NCBI GenBank assembly: GCA_024636345.1 | Contig: JAGXHG010000017.1 | Span: 1-64,000 of the forward strand | Length of the DNA: 64,000 bases | From: Desulfobulbaceae bacterium | GTDB lineage: Bacteria > Desulfobacterota > Desulfobulbia > Desulfobulbales > Desulfocapsaceae | Direction: 5' to 3' | The notes under the pieces: model-generated | The model's database searches: none | What the model was told of the DNA's origin: nothing | The model's input: the letters and a program-made list of their open reading frames with translations, nothing else | In this document: one piece after another, positions 27,847 through 38,799 of the stretch | Numbering within the stretch: position 1 is the first letter of the stretch | How the letters are laid out: each line of letters starts with the position of its first letter | Translations under genes and position numbers: made by a program

Positions 27847-30336
27847 ATGCATAAAGGCATTATTGAAGAACAGCTTCAGGGGATTGTGGAACGGGTCACC
27901 TATCATAATAGTGAGACGGGCTGGTCGGTGTTGCGGGTGAAGTGTTTCAATGAACATGAGGCGGTAACGGTAACCGTACACCAGACCCGTGTTTTTGCCG
28001 GGGCGACCATGAGATTTTTCGGTTCTTGGGCGGTGCATCCTTCCTATGGCAGGCAGTTTAAGGCTGTGCGTGCCAATGAACAGAAACCGGCCACTGCGGC
28101 TGGTCTGGAAAGATATCTTGGTTCCGGACTTATCAAGGGCGTGGGGCCCAAGACTGCCCGCAAGATTGTCAGCCATTTTGGCAAGGATACCCTCGACATC
28201 TTTGAAGGTCGGATTGATGATCTGCTTCTGGTGCCGGGCATTGCCCACAAAAAGCTGGCCGGGATCAAGACAGCCTGGGAAGAGCACCGTGCAGTACGTG
28301 AGGTGATGCTCTTTTTACAGGGCCATGGTATTTCCACCCTCTTTGCCGTCCGCATCTATAAAAAATATGGAGATCAGGCCGTCGCTATGGTCCGGGAAAA
28401 TCCCTACCGGCTGGCGGATGATTTTTACGGAATCGGCTTTTTTTCTGCCGATAAGGTTGCCCTCTCTCTTGGTATTCCTCTCGATTCCGAGGTCCGGATC
28501 ATTGCTGCCATCCGTCATATCCTAGCGGCCTCCCGTGAACAGGGGCATTGTTTTCTGACCAGCAAGCAGATCCTGGCCCAGATTAATGAGCTGCTTGAGA
28601 TGGATCTGGCAGATCGACTGGAATCCTATCTTCAGGCCATGGAGCAGGATAACCTGTTGAAGACCCGTTTCCTTACCATTGACGGCTCTGCCGCAGTCTC
28701 CTGTTATTATTCCAAGACCCTCTATTATGATGAGCAGAATTGTGCAGAATGGTTGCGACAGCTGTGCGGCCCCATTACTGTTGACGAAGAAAAGGTGAAA
28801 CAGTGGCTGCAGAGCTACAGTGCCACTCAGAATCTTCAACTCAGCGCTGAGCAGCATGCTGCTGTTGCCGGTATTGTCTCCTGCCGCTGTGCGATTCTGA
28901 CCGGTGGGCCGGGGTGCGGTAAGACCACCACCACCAAAACCCTGGTCAGATTGTTTCAGTCCATGGGGATGGATGTCACTCTGGCCGCACCTACGGGACG
29001 GGCGGCCCAGCGCATGGGCGAGGTGATAGGGGATGAGGCGAAGACTATTCACCGTTTGTTGGAGTATCAGGGCGGTGGTTTTAAACGGAATAGAGAGCAG
29101 CCTTTGGCCCTCGACTGTCTGGTTGTCGATGAGTGTTCCATGCTTGATATCAGTCTGACCGCGGCCTTGCTGGCCGCCATTCCAGAAGGTGCGCGGCTTG
29201 TTCTGATCGGGGATGCCGATCAGCTGCCATCTGTCGGGGCAGGTAACGTGCTGGCGGACTTGATCGCTTCCGGGGTTGTCCCTCTCTTTACCCTGAAAAA
29301 GGTGTTCCGTCAGGCAGGGGAATCCTCCATTATCCGCTATGCCCATGCCATCAATGAAGGTGAGGTTCCAAAGATTCCTTCGCCCTTCAAACAACCTGGA
29401 CTGTGGACGGAAAAGGCCGATTGTCTCTTTCTTGATTCCAACGAGGCCACAAAAGAACAGCTGCGAGTTGTCGCCAGGGTACGAGACCATTTAAAAGTAT
29501 CTGCCAGTGATGCTGAGGCCCATTTTGGCGAGGAGCATCTTTATACAGGCATTGATGATCTGTCGTCTCAGAAACGGTATGGCTTCGAGTTGCCGGATCA
29601 TTACAGCCATGTGAATTTTGGACTGCTTCAGACTGCAGAAAATAGCGCCGATGAACTGCGGGCAGTGTTGAAAAAAGTACATCCCTGGTCATCACTTTAT
29701 TACGGCCTGACCGCCCAGGAGGTGATCGTCAGACTTTATACCGAATGGATTCCGAAATATTTTGGTAATGAATGCGAGATTCAGGTGCTCTCGCCCATGA
29801 TCAGAGCCAGTCTGGGCACGGCAACATTGAACCGCACCCTGCAGCAGGCGGTCAATCCAGCTGTTGAGAGCAAGGGGCAACTGATTCTTGGTGAACGGAT
29901 CTTCCGGGTGGGGGACCGGGTCATCCATCGCCGCAACAATTATGAACTTGGTGTTTTTAATGGTGATATCGGGCTGATAATCCGGGTGAATGCCCTTGAT
30001 CTCACCTGCGTGGTTCGGTTTCTGGCGGGTGGCCGTGAGGTGGAATATCAGAAAGATGAGATCAGTGAGCTGGATCTGGCCTATGCCATCACCATTCACA
30101 AGTCACAGGGCAGTGAGTTCGATTGTGTGATTATTCCCATTGTCAGCCAGCATTTCAAGATGCTTTTTCGCAATCTTGTCTATACCGGTTTGACAAGGGC
30201 CAGGAAACTGGCTGTTTTTGTGGGGACCAGACAGGCATTTTCCATGGCGGTCAGGAATGTAGACACGGTCCGGCGACAGACTGCCCTGGCTGGTTTGTTG
30301 CGGGCTGAGGCAGGGAACAGGGGAAGAGGGATATAA
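27847..30336 (+). CDS. recD2: RecD2-like ATP-dependent DNA helicase
   Basis: TGGPGCGKTTT, VDECSMLD, GDADQLPSVGAGNVL, AYAITIHKSQGSEFD. Confidence 0.94.
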   Translation: MHKGIIEEQLQGIVERVTYHNSETGWSVLRVKCFNEHEAVTVTVHQTRVFAGATMRFFGSWAVHPSYGRQFKAVRANEQKPATAAGLERYLGSGLIKGVGPKTARKIVSHFGKDTLDIFEGRIDDLLLVPGIAHKKLAGIKTAWEEHRAVREVMLFLQGHGISTLFAVRIYKKYGDQAVAMVRENPYRLADDFYGIGFFSADKVALSLGIPLDSEVRIIAAIRHILAASREQGHCFLTSKQILAQINELLEMDLADRLESYLQAMEQDNLLKTRFLTIDGSAAVSCYYSKTLYYDEQNCAEWLRQLCGPITVDEEKVKQWLQSYSATQNLQLSAEQHAAVAGIVSCRCAILTGGPGCGKTTTTKTLVRLFQSMGMDVTLAAPTGRAAQRMGEVIGDEAKTIHRLLEYQGGGFKRNREQPLALDCLVVDECSMLDISLTAALLAAIPEGARLVLIGDADQLPSVGAGNVLADLIASGVVPLFTLKKVFRQAGESSIIRYAHAINEGEVPKIPSPFKQPGLWTEKADCLFLDSNEATKEQLRVVARVRDHLKVSASDAEAHFGEEHLYTGIDDLSSQKRYGFELPDHYSHVNFGLLQTAENSADELRAVLKKVHPWSSLYYGLTAQEVIVRLYTEWIPKYFGNECEIQVLSPMIRASLGTATLNRTLQQAVNPAVESKGQLILGERIFRVGDRVIHRRNNYELGVFNGDIGLIIRVNALDLTCVVRFLAGGREVEYQKDEISELDLAYAITIHKSQGSEFDCVIIPIVSQHFKMLFRNLVYTGLTRARKLAVFVGTRQAFSMAVRNVDTVRRQTALAGLLRAEAGNRGRGI

Positions 30337-30358
30337 ACAAGAGAACAGTGAGGGAAGC

Positions 30359-30799
30359 ATGGAGTATAAAACAGGAACGCTGGGTCGAGTGATTATGGCC
30401 CGTTTTGATCAGGGTGATGATTTGCTGGAGGGATTGCAGGAGCTGTTCAGAAAGGAGGATCTGCGGGCCTGCTGGTTTCAAATCCTTGGCGGTCTGCGGC
30501 AGGCAGGAGTTGTGACCGGGCCGAAAGAGCCGACCATGCCGCCTGATCCGGTATGGGCTGAGGTTGACGGGGCCCGTGAAGTCGTTGGCAGCGGTTCGAT
30601 GTTCTGGGAAGGAGTGGAGCCGCGCATTCATCTCCATGCGGCCATGGGTCACCATGGTGAGACCATGACGGCTTGTATTCGTAGAAATACCAAGGTCTAT
30701 CTTGTTCTTGAGGTTCTTGTCTTTGAATTGCAGGGTCTGGATATCACCAGACCCTATTTTGCTGAAGGTGGATTCAATCGACTGGCGTTTGGAAGCTAG
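30359..30799 (+). CDS. DUF296 / PPC-domain protein
   Basis: LLEGLQELFRKEDLRACWFQILGGLRQA...PRIHLHAAMG. Confidence 0.85.
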   Translation: MEYKTGTLGRVIMARFDQGDDLLEGLQELFRKEDLRACWFQILGGLRQAGVVTGPKEPTMPPDPVWAEVDGAREVVGSGSMFWEGVEPRIHLHAAMGHHGETMTACIRRNTKVYLVLEVLVFELQGLDITRPYFAEGGFNRLAFGS

Positions 30800-30834
30800 G
30801 TGATTTCATCTTCTTGTGGTATTGTAAAAAAATA

Positions 30835-30991
30835 TTTAGGGGCCGTTACGAAAGACCCTGGACTTTTATAACTATTTTGTTACCCAGACCAGGGATAGCC
30901 CCGTGTCGATCTGTCCATGAATGGGAGGAAGAGCGACCGGTTTCTTCTGCCGTTTCGGCCATTCAGGTGGCCATGTTATTTATAGCGGCTT
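30835..30991. repeat. Dispersed palindromic intergenic repeat, copy B
   Basis: TTTAGGGGCCGTTACGAAA left end and TGGCCATGTTATTTATAGCGG right end shared with copy A; internal GGGGC/GCCCC and CCCTGG/CCAGGG. Confidence 0.7.
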
Positions 30992-31038
30992 GTGATGATT
31001 TTAAGCAATTTTTTTATGTCAAAATGGGAAGATAGTGT

Positions 31039-31608
31039 ATGGATGAGATAATCAGCAGATCTGAACAGAAACGGAGATTTAAGCGGATCGAGGATGTGGC
31101 GCAGGAGTTGGCGGAACTCACCGATAAAGATCTGAAGGTTTTTCCCGGGGAGAGCGAGGTCAAAGAAGAGATCAAGACAATTCGGGGTTTGAGCGGGGGG
31201 GCGCGTAAACGGCAGGTGAAACATCTGGCCAAACTCCTGCGTCAAGGTCCGTCTATGGAAGCCATCTATGATTTTTTGAGCAAGAGAAAAGGGTCACAGC
31301 TGAAGGTAAAAACTCAGATGCACGAGGCAGAACATCTGCGTGACGCTATGATCAATGAAGCCATGGCAGATTATCAGTATTGCCGGTCCATACAGATTGA
31401 GTGGGAGCCAGACTGGAAGAGTGAGGTTTTTGGCCCGGCAGTGGCAAAGTATCAGGGGCTGGACGAGGATGCACTGCGCAAGACCATCTATCAGTATGTG
31501 AAGAGCCACAACAGACTTTATTATCGTGAACTGTTCCGGATGGTCAAGTCAGCAATTGACCAGTTTGAGATGAAGCGTCGGATTGCGGCCTCGGCAGAAG
31601 GTCTCTAG
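31039..31608 (+). CDS. darP: DUF615 ribosome-associated protein (YjgA/DarP)
   Basis: SRSEQKRRFKRIEDVAQELAEL...RQVKHLAKLLR...YRELFRMVK. Confidence 0.88.
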   Translation: MDEIISRSEQKRRFKRIEDVAQELAELTDKDLKVFPGESEVKEEIKTIRGLSGGARKRQVKHLAKLLRQGPSMEAIYDFLSKRKGSQLKVKTQMHEAEHLRDAMINEAMADYQYCRSIQIEWEPDWKSEVFGPAVAKYQGLDEDALRKTIYQYVKSHNRLYYRELFRMVKSAIDQFEMKRRIAASAEGL

Positions 31609-31843
31609 GAGTCTCACGAAACAAGTCGGCAGCAGACAATTCAGCAGTTTATATAATGGAGTCCTGTGGGCTCATTTTAGAGGGTGGAGTCTATATATCG
31701 TAGCCCTGAGTGGCTATTTACGCATATTATTTTATCCCCCCTTTTTTTTCTTCCAATAAAAGTATCCACGTAATACGCTGTGGCTGATGCGATTGGTTCA
31801 GTAACGCCTGTCTGTTTTTTTTTAATGAAAAAGAGGAAACCTG

Positions 31844-33574
31844 ATGAATATTCGTTGGAAACTCACTTTGTTGCCGGTCACGGCCCTTTTTGTGCTGGCA
31901 TTGCTTTCCGCCCTTCTATCCTATCCGCTGCTGCACTCCTATGAATTGAAAGACTTGGATACATTCAGGTTGAATAAACTTGAGGCGACTAAACTCTCTT
32001 TGAAGAATCAAGTGGAGGTAGCTGAAGGTGTGATATTGGAAAACCTGGAGCTTTCCAAAACAGGTCAGTTAAGCGAGTCCGAGGCGAAGAATCGGGCGCT
32101 TGCCCTGCTGGCCAAGCTTCGTTACGATAATGGGATAGGCTATTTTTGGGTCAATGACACCTCTCTTCCAATTCCCTCCATGATCATGCATCCGATCCAA
32201 CCAGCCCTCAATGGCAAAAAAATGGATAACCCCATATACAATTGCGCTTTGGGCAAAGGGCAGAACCTCTTTCAGGCCTTTGTCGAGGTCTGCGCCAAAG
32301 ATGGGCAGGGGTATGTTGATTATCTGTGGCCCAAGCCGAACAAGGATGGCGAAAGTGAGTTGCAGCCCAAAATTTCGTTCGTCAAACAAATAGAGCCTTG
32401 GGGATGGATTGTGGGGACAGGTGCCTATACTGGTTCCATTGATGCGGCTGTTGCCGTAAGAAAAGAGGAAACCTCACGTACCTTCCGGGATGTTACCAGT
32501 AAAATATTGGTTTTGAACCTAGGCTTGCTTCTGGTTATTGTTTTTGTCACCAGTTTTTATGTCATACGGAATATCTGTAATCCTATCTTGCGACTTGTCC
32601 ACTTCGTTAAGGCTATTGCTGAAGGTGATCTGGGACAGCATCTCACAGAAAATCGAAACGATGAAATTGGTGAACTCGCCGAAGCTGCCCGTGAAATGCG
32701 TCGTCAACTCTATGAACTGGCCTCCGATATTGGCACCCATTCCGTGACGGTGCATGGCGCGGCCACGGATATTGCCGGTGCGGTGGAAAACCAGGTCGCC
32801 ATCTCCTCGGAAATGTCTTCTTCTGTGGCTGAAATCACCTCGACCATGGAAGAATTGTCCGCTTCCTCCACCCAAATCGCCGAGCATTCCAAATCGGTGG
32901 TGGATATCGCCAACCAGACATGGGAAAACAGCAAGCGCGGTTCCGAGGCAATGCAGATGGTGCTTGTCCGTATGGGAGATATCCGCACCGACAATCAGCA
33001 CAGCCTGCAGGAAATTGTCGATCTTGGTGCCAAGTCCAAGGAAATCAGCAAAGTTATGGAAATCATCAAGGCCATTGCCGACCAGACCAAACTGATTGCC
33101 TTCAATGCCGCATTGGAGGCCTCAAGCGCCGGCGAAGCCGGTAAGCGCTTCAGTGTCGTTGCCAGTGAAATTCGCCGTCTTGCCGATAGCGTCACCGATT
33201 CCACCGGCGAGATCGAGGCCAAGATTCAGGAGATTCAGGATTCCATCAGTCGTCTGGTGATCACGTCGGAAAAGGGTGGCTCAGTCATTACCTCCGGTAT
33301 GGAGGCCAGTACAACGACGGCACATAATCTCGATGATCTGGTCAATGCTGCCAGCCAAACGTCCAGTGCGGCCCAGCAGATTTCCCTCTCCACGCAACAG
33401 CAAAAAACAGCCAGTAACCAGGTAGTGGTAGCCTTGCGCGAGATTGTTACCGCCAGTTCCCATGCCGCCCAGTCCATTGGCAGCATTTCCCAGATCAGTC
33501 ATGATATGACCGTCATGTCGGCCGAACTAAGTAAAACGGTCCAGCAGTTCAAACTTGCCGATAAGCAAGGCTAG
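31844..33574 (+). CDS. Methyl-accepting chemotaxis protein with single Cache domain
   Basis: Periplasmic YFWVNDTSLPIPSMIMHPIQPALNGK; HAMP; KAIADQTKLIAFNAALEASSAGEAGKRFSVVASEIRRLAD. Confidence 0.95.
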   Translation: MNIRWKLTLLPVTALFVLALLSALLSYPLLHSYELKDLDTFRLNKLEATKLSLKNQVEVAEGVILENLELSKTGQLSESEAKNRALALLAKLRYDNGIGYFWVNDTSLPIPSMIMHPIQPALNGKKMDNPIYNCALGKGQNLFQAFVEVCAKDGQGYVDYLWPKPNKDGESELQPKISFVKQIEPWGWIVGTGAYTGSIDAAVAVRKEETSRTFRDVTSKILVLNLGLLLVIVFVTSFYVIRNICNPILRLVHFVKAIAEGDLGQHLTENRNDEIGELAEAAREMRRQLYELASDIGTHSVTVHGAATDIAGAVENQVAISSEMSSSVAEITSTMEELSASSTQIAEHSKSVVDIANQTWENSKRGSEAMQMVLVRMGDIRTDNQHSLQEIVDLGAKSKEISKVMEIIKAIADQTKLIAFNAALEASSAGEAGKRFSVVASEIRRLADSVTDSTGEIEAKIQEIQDSISRLVITSEKGGSVITSGMEASTTTAHNLDDLVNAASQTSSAAQQISLSTQQQKTASNQVVVALREIVTASSHAAQSIGSISQISHDMTVMSAELSKTVQQFKLADKQG

Positions 33575-33600
33575 GCTGCGCTCCTCCTGGGGAATCCGAC

Positions 33601-34677
33601 ATGGGAAAAATCAGAGTGGTATTGGTTGATGACAGTAGCCTGATGCGAGGGTTGCTGCGTACCTTCCTGGAAGACGACGAGGATATTGAGATTGTCGGAG
33701 AAGCGGGCAATGGCCGGGATGCGGTTAATCTGGCGCGCGAATTGAAGCCAAACCTGATGACCATGGATCTTGAAATGCCGGTGATGAACGGCATGCAGGC
33801 CATTGAGGAAATCATGACCACCAAGGCCGTGCCGATTCTGGTGGTGAGCAGTGTCGCTGACGCCCACAATGCCTATGAAGCGGTTGCACGCGGGGCGCTG
33901 GAGGTGATTGCCAAACCGGAATACGATGCAAAGGCGGCCTCTGAATTCGTGGCCAAGGTGAAGATGCTGGCCGGCGTGTCGGTTATTACCCACCTTCGGT
34001 CGCGCCTGAAAGGTAAAGATACCGCCTGTGCGTTACCGCCTCTCGCTATGCATCCACCCCTGCTTGTACCACATGATAATGTTTCCGTTGGTTATTCACG
34101 AATTTTTGCCATCGCTTCATCCATCGGGGGACCACAGGCTTTGGCGTTGGTTCTGGCCCAGCTTCCCGCTGATTTTCCTTGCCCGATACTGGTCTCGCAG
34201 CATATAGCCGCCGGTTTTGCCGGCGGCATGGCCGACTGGCTGGCCAGTTTGTGTAAGCTGCGCGTGCGTCTGGCGCAGGAAGGTGATCTTATCCTGCCGG
34301 GGGTGGTCTATGTCTCGCCATCGGAAGCCAACCTCGTGGTTGCACGATCGCGCCGCATCGTTCTGCAGGAACAACTATCGGCGGCTATTTATCATCCCAG
34401 TTGCAATGCCCTGCTCAACTCCGTGGCCGAGGTCTACGGCTGTCAGAGTGTTGGTATCATCCTTACCGGTATGGGCAGTGATGGCGCTCAGGGAATCGTG
34501 AGTATCCGCAAGGCGGGCGGCGTCACGCTGGCACAGGATGAGGCCAGTTCGGTGATATTTGGCATGAACAAGGTGGCCATCGATAGCGGCAGTGTCCAAA
34601 AGGTTCTGCCTGCCGATGCTATCGCCCGGGAAATGACCGAGATAGCGTCTGTCTCCAGTGTTGCGAGTCACTTATGA
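33601..34677 (+). CDS. cheB: CheB methylesterase
   Basis: Receiver plus SSIGGPQAL, SQHIAAGF, LTGMGSDGA. Confidence 0.95.
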   Translation: MGKIRVVLVDDSSLMRGLLRTFLEDDEDIEIVGEAGNGRDAVNLARELKPNLMTMDLEMPVMNGMQAIEEIMTTKAVPILVVSSVADAHNAYEAVARGALEVIAKPEYDAKAASEFVAKVKMLAGVSVITHLRSRLKGKDTACALPPLAMHPPLLVPHDNVSVGYSRIFAIASSIGGPQALALVLAQLPADFPCPILVSQHIAAGFAGGMADWLASLCKLRVRLAQEGDLILPGVVYVSPSEANLVVARSRRIVLQEQLSAAIYHPSCNALLNSVAEVYGCQSVGIILTGMGSDGAQGIVSIRKAGGVTLAQDEASSVIFGMNKVAIDSGSVQKVLPADAIAREMTEIASVSSVASHL

Positions 34678-36191
34678 ACATCGACCTGGAACCATTTAAA
34701 AAACTTATCAAGCAGCGCTGTGGCCTGATTCTCGAAGGCCTGGCCGAGGAGAAACTTTCGACGGTACTGGCTCAGCGCCTCATTGTTACGAAGTTCGGTA
34801 ATAGCGCTGAATATTATTTCCATCTGCAGAGCAGCGACGACGAGTTCCAGGACCTGGTCAATTTGCTCACCATCAACGAAACCTATTTCTTCCGTGAGGT
34901 TGAGCAGTTGCATCTGCTGACCGAGCGCCTGGTGCCGCGTTTGTTGATGCAACGGAAAGATAGCCAACCCCTGCGGATCCTGAGCGCTGGTTGTTCGTCC
35001 GGCGAAGAGCCTTTCTCCCTCGTCATGGCCTTGCGCGAGAAATATGGTGATGAGGTGTCGTCTCTCTTCTCCTTTGCCGGGGGCGACATTGACACACAGG
35101 CCCTGGCAAAGGCTCGCTCAGGGCGTTATAACGAATTTTCGTTTCGGGGCGTGGCAACAGCGATCAAGGATCGCTATTTCGATCATGATGGCTGGGACTA
35201 TCACCTCAAGGATGAGATCCGCAACCGGGTTGAATTCCAGGAAATGAATCTGTTTGCCGAGGAATTCCCCGCGGCGTTGCACGATTGCGATATTATTTTT
35301 TTTCGTAACGTCTCGATTTATTTCGATACGCAGACGCGTCGCATCATTCAGCAAAATTTGGCCTCACTCCTGAATGAGAATGGCTGTCTGGTTATAGGAA
35401 CAGCTGAAACCATTGCCAACGATCTTGGCGTACTTTCTCTGATCGAGGAAGACGGACTCTTTTATTTTTCAAAGGGGCAGCTTATTGTTCCTGTTCCAGC
35501 AACAGCACCGGTATTCGATTTCTCCCGGTATGTGCCCTCAAAAATGGCCGCACCGGAGCAGTGCGACAGGCCGGAACTCCCTTTCGTACGGTGCAGCCCA
35601 CCTGTTGCTTCTTCTTTGCCGATAGCTGAAGTTGTGGTGCCGGTAGTAGCGCCGTTCGATCCTTGTTGTAACATTGATGAGGTGCAACAGTACTGTCGCG
35701 AAAAGCGTTACAAGGAGGCGATGGCTATGATCGTTATTCTGCTCGAACAGAATCCTGGCGATGCATCCTCGCTGCTGCTGAAGGCGCATATCCAGCTCAA
35801 CAGCAAGGAATTTGAATTGGCAGACGCTAGTGCCCGACAAGCGCTGGAGACCGATCCCTGGTCGATCGATGCCTTTGTTCTGCTCGGCCTTGCTGCCAAG
35901 TGGCGCGATCTCGTCAAAGAGGCTGTGCGCTGGTTCAAACAGGCGGTTTATGCCCGTCATGAATGCTGGTTGGCGCGTTATTATCTGGCCGATCTGTACC
36001 GGGTTGGTGGCGAGTCTGACAAGGCCCGGCGCGAATATCGTGGAGTTTTGCAGCTACTTTCTCAAGCGACAGTACCGGACCACGGTATTAAAGTGCTGCC
36101 ATTGGGAATCGTGCATTCTGAATTGCGTTTCCTGTGTGAACACCAGCTTGGAAAATTGGGCGACCAACAACGTAGAGTAAGACGGAAATAA
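34674..36191 (+). CDS. cheR: CheR methyltransferase with C-terminal TPR
   Basis: NETYFFRE, SAGCSSGEEPFSL, RNVSIYFD; TPR-like repeats after residue ~360. Confidence 0.93.
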   Translation: MNIDLEPFKKLIKQRCGLILEGLAEEKLSTVLAQRLIVTKFGNSAEYYFHLQSSDDEFQDLVNLLTINETYFFREVEQLHLLTERLVPRLLMQRKDSQPLRILSAGCSSGEEPFSLVMALREKYGDEVSSLFSFAGGDIDTQALAKARSGRYNEFSFRGVATAIKDRYFDHDGWDYHLKDEIRNRVEFQEMNLFAEEFPAALHDCDIIFFRNVSIYFDTQTRRIIQQNLASLLNENGCLVIGTAETIANDLGVLSLIEEDGLFYFSKGQLIVPVPATAPVFDFSRYVPSKMAAPEQCDRPELPFVRCSPPVASSLPIAEVVVPVVAPFDPCCNIDEVQQYCREKRYKEAMAMIVILLEQNPGDASSLLLKAHIQLNSKEFELADASARQALETDPWSIDAFVLLGLAAKWRDLVKEAVRWFKQAVYARHECWLARYYLADLYRVGGESDKARREYRGVLQLLSQATVPDHGIKVLPLGIVHSELRFLCEHQLGKLGDQQRRVRRK

Positions 36192-36197
36192 CCCGGC

Positions 36198-38411
36198 ATG
36201 GCACTCGATATCAAAAAATTTATCTCTCGCTTCGTTGAAGAAGCCCGTGAACATATCAAAAGGCTGGGCGAAGGTCTAGACGCGATGAGCCGCGATAGCG
36301 TTGATAGCGAAAACATCAATGCAATTTTCCGTTCGGCCCATACCATCAAGGGTTCGTCACGGATGCTCAAACTGAGTGCCATCACAGAAACTGCCCACAA
36401 ACTGGAAGATGTTCTCTGTGCCCTGCGCGACGGCAGTCTGAAATACAGACCGGAACTTGGCAGCCTGCTGTACCGGGGCGTGGATGCCATCGCCGTGCTG
36501 GTAGAATGCCTGGCAAAAAGTGGCGATGGTGCCACTCTGCCACCTGTCGACGAGGCATTATGTGCCAGTCTGGCACAAGCGGCGACAGGAGAGGTCTCGG
36601 CCGTAGTGATTCCACCGCAAAGCACAGACTTGGCAAGTGAAGGAATGCAATTGACTGTTGAGCCAAGTTCTCCCCCCTCGGCCACACCTGCTTCGCATGC
36701 TGTCACACCGACGCTCCCGGCCCAGGCTAAGTTGAGCACGGCTGATACTGTACGGGTCCGTCTTGCCAAGCTCGACGAGCTGATCAAATTAATGGGCGAG
36801 GTGGTTTCCAGTCATGCTGCCCTGCGCCAGCGTCTGCTTGATCTCCGCCTGATCGAGTGCGATGGCTCTTCGGAAAATTGGGAGCAGCATCGGGCGCGAT
36901 TGCATCATTTTGGACTGACCCTGCGCGATGACGTGCAGAATCAGGAATTGTTGATGGATGAGCTGCATGACAAGGCGTTAATCATGCGCATGCTGCCGCT
37001 CGCCATGGTCTTCGATTCGGCCGGACGCGTGGTGCGCGATCTGGCGCATTCCGTCGGTAAAGAAGTGGAGTGTGTGGTGAGCGGTGCAGAGATTGAACTA
37101 GACCGGCAAATGATCGACAAACTCAGTGATCCCATCGTCCATTTGTTGCGCAATGCCATCGACCACGGCTTGGAAACGTCTGCTGTGCGCCTGGCTGCCG
37201 GTAAGTCGTCGCAAGGACATGTCACCCTCTCGGCACGCCAGGACGGTGGGTGGGTGGTGATCGAGGTGGCTGACGACGGCGCTGGTGTACCGATTGAAGT
37301 CATCCGTGAAAAGGCAGTGCGAAAGGGATTTGTCAATGCTGAACAGGCGGCCGGCCTGAGCGAACAGGCAGTGGTTGATTTGATATTCCGGGCTGGCTTC
37401 AGCACCAGCGCCATCATCACCGATATCTCCGGGCGCGGCGTCGGCATGGATGTGGTCAAGCAGAACATCGTCGATGATCTGCAAGGCGAGGTGACGGTCG
37501 AAACTCGCGTGGGAGTGGGCACTACCTTCGCCCTGCGTCTGCCGCTGTCGCTTGCGGTGATGCGCGTGCTGCTGGTTAAGGTCAATGGTCTGCCTTTCGG
37601 GTTCACCGCCCAATATGTGGACGAATTGATTCGGGTGCCGCATGAAGAAATGCTCACTGTTGTGGAACGTAATGCGGTGATTATCCGTAACGAATTTGTA
37701 CCGGTCGTGCCGTTGGCTGATCTGCTGCATGCCCCGAAGCGTCTGGTGAAAACTACCCGCTCTCAGGCAGGGATGTTTGATCATGGCATGTTGCTGGTGG
37801 TGGTGCGGGTACGCAACGAAAAGCTGGCGCTGGCAGTGGATGATCTGCTCGATGAGCGCGACATGGTGATCAAGCCGTTGCCTGAGCATATGCGCCGGCT
37901 GACCATGGTTTCCGGCATGGTTATTACCGGCAGGAACGAATTGGTAAGTGTGCTGCATGCGCCGGCGTTGCTGGAACTGGCGCGCCAGGTGCGGGGTCAG
38001 GCCTCGCGCACTGAGGGTGCCGATTATGCAGGGGAACAGGGAGCTGCATACAAAATCCTGGTGGTGGATGACTCGCTCAATACGCGGGAGATCGAGAAGG
38101 ATGTCCTCGAGGCATGGGGCTATCACGTCACCCTTGCCGAGGACGGTTTGGACGGCCTGCAGCAGGCGCGCTCCGGAACATTCGATGCCATCCTCACCGA
38201 TGTGGAGATGCCCAATATGGACGGCTTCACCCTGACCTCGATGCTGCGCCAGGAAGAAAAATATCGCGACACGCCTATCGTTATTATTACCTCGCGAGAA
38301 AAGGAAGAAGACAAACGGCGCGGCATTGAGGTGGGTGCTGATGCCTATATCGTCAAAGGTGATTTTGATCAAAGCAGTCTGGTGGACACCCTGCGAAGTT
38401 TGCTTGGATAA
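36198..38411 (+). CDS. cheA: Hybrid CheA-REC histidine kinase
   Basis: Hpt FRSAHTIKGSSRML; HLLRNAIDHG; GRGVGMDVVKQNI; CheW-like domain; C-terminal receiver. Confidence 0.95.
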   Translation: MALDIKKFISRFVEEAREHIKRLGEGLDAMSRDSVDSENINAIFRSAHTIKGSSRMLKLSAITETAHKLEDVLCALRDGSLKYRPELGSLLYRGVDAIAVLVECLAKSGDGATLPPVDEALCASLAQAATGEVSAVVIPPQSTDLASEGMQLTVEPSSPPSATPASHAVTPTLPAQAKLSTADTVRVRLAKLDELIKLMGEVVSSHAALRQRLLDLRLIECDGSSENWEQHRARLHHFGLTLRDDVQNQELLMDELHDKALIMRMLPLAMVFDSAGRVVRDLAHSVGKEVECVVSGAEIELDRQMIDKLSDPIVHLLRNAIDHGLETSAVRLAAGKSSQGHVTLSARQDGGWVVIEVADDGAGVPIEVIREKAVRKGFVNAEQAAGLSEQAVVDLIFRAGFSTSAIITDISGRGVGMDVVKQNIVDDLQGEVTVETRVGVGTTFALRLPLSLAVMRVLLVKVNGLPFGFTAQYVDELIRVPHEEMLTVVERNAVIIRNEFVPVVPLADLLHAPKRLVKTTRSQAGMFDHGMLLVVVRVRNEKLALAVDDLLDERDMVIKPLPEHMRRLTMVSGMVITGRNELVSVLHAPALLELARQVRGQASRTEGADYAGEQGAAYKILVVDDSLNTREIEKDVLEAWGYHVTLAEDGLDGLQQARSGTFDAILTDVEMPNMDGFTLTSMLRQEEKYRDTPIVIITSREKEEDKRRGIEVGADAYIVKGDFDQSSLVDTLRSLLG

Positions 38412-38417
38412 AAAATA

Positions 38418-38792
38418 GTGGAGGAAAATAGAATGCATGTTCTGGTAGTAGATGATGATCCTTTCTCAAGAGAGATGACCGTAGCTGTACTGGAAGACCT
38501 GGGGTACAATTGTCAGCTGGCCGAAAACGGTGTCGAGGCGATGGAAATACTCGCGGGCGAGAGCAGCTGCGATCTGGTGATCAGCGATATGAACATGCCC
38601 TTGATAAGCGGTATCGACTTGTTCCGCGAACTGCGCAGCCAAGGGGTTACCTTACCCTTTATTCTACTCACCGGCGATGATCCGGAGGAACTATGGACAC
38701 AGGAACCGAAACTTGATGCCTGTCTGTTTAAAGACTTCAGTCTGGAAGAAATCCTGCCTCAGGTGATAAACGAAGTCCTGTCTCGATGCTGA
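38418..38792 (+). CDS. CheY-like single-domain receiver
   Basis: VLVVDDDPFSREMTVAVLEDLGYNCQLAENG...ISDMNMP. Confidence 0.93.
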   Translation: MEENRMHVLVVDDDPFSREMTVAVLEDLGYNCQLAENGVEAMEILAGESSCDLVISDMNMPLISGIDLFRELRSQGVTLPFILLTGDDPEELWTQEPKLDACLFKDFSLEEILPQVINEVLSRC

Positions 38793-38799
38793 TAACGAC

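Noticed and set aside
28522-29490. 322-aa minus ORF opposite recD2
   Set aside because: Antisense shadow; RecD2 motifs are complete on the plus strand.
37098-38438. Long antisense ORF (446 aa) opposite cheA
   Set aside because: Typical GC-rich shadow ORF; low-complexity His/Gln-rich translation; cheA is well supported.
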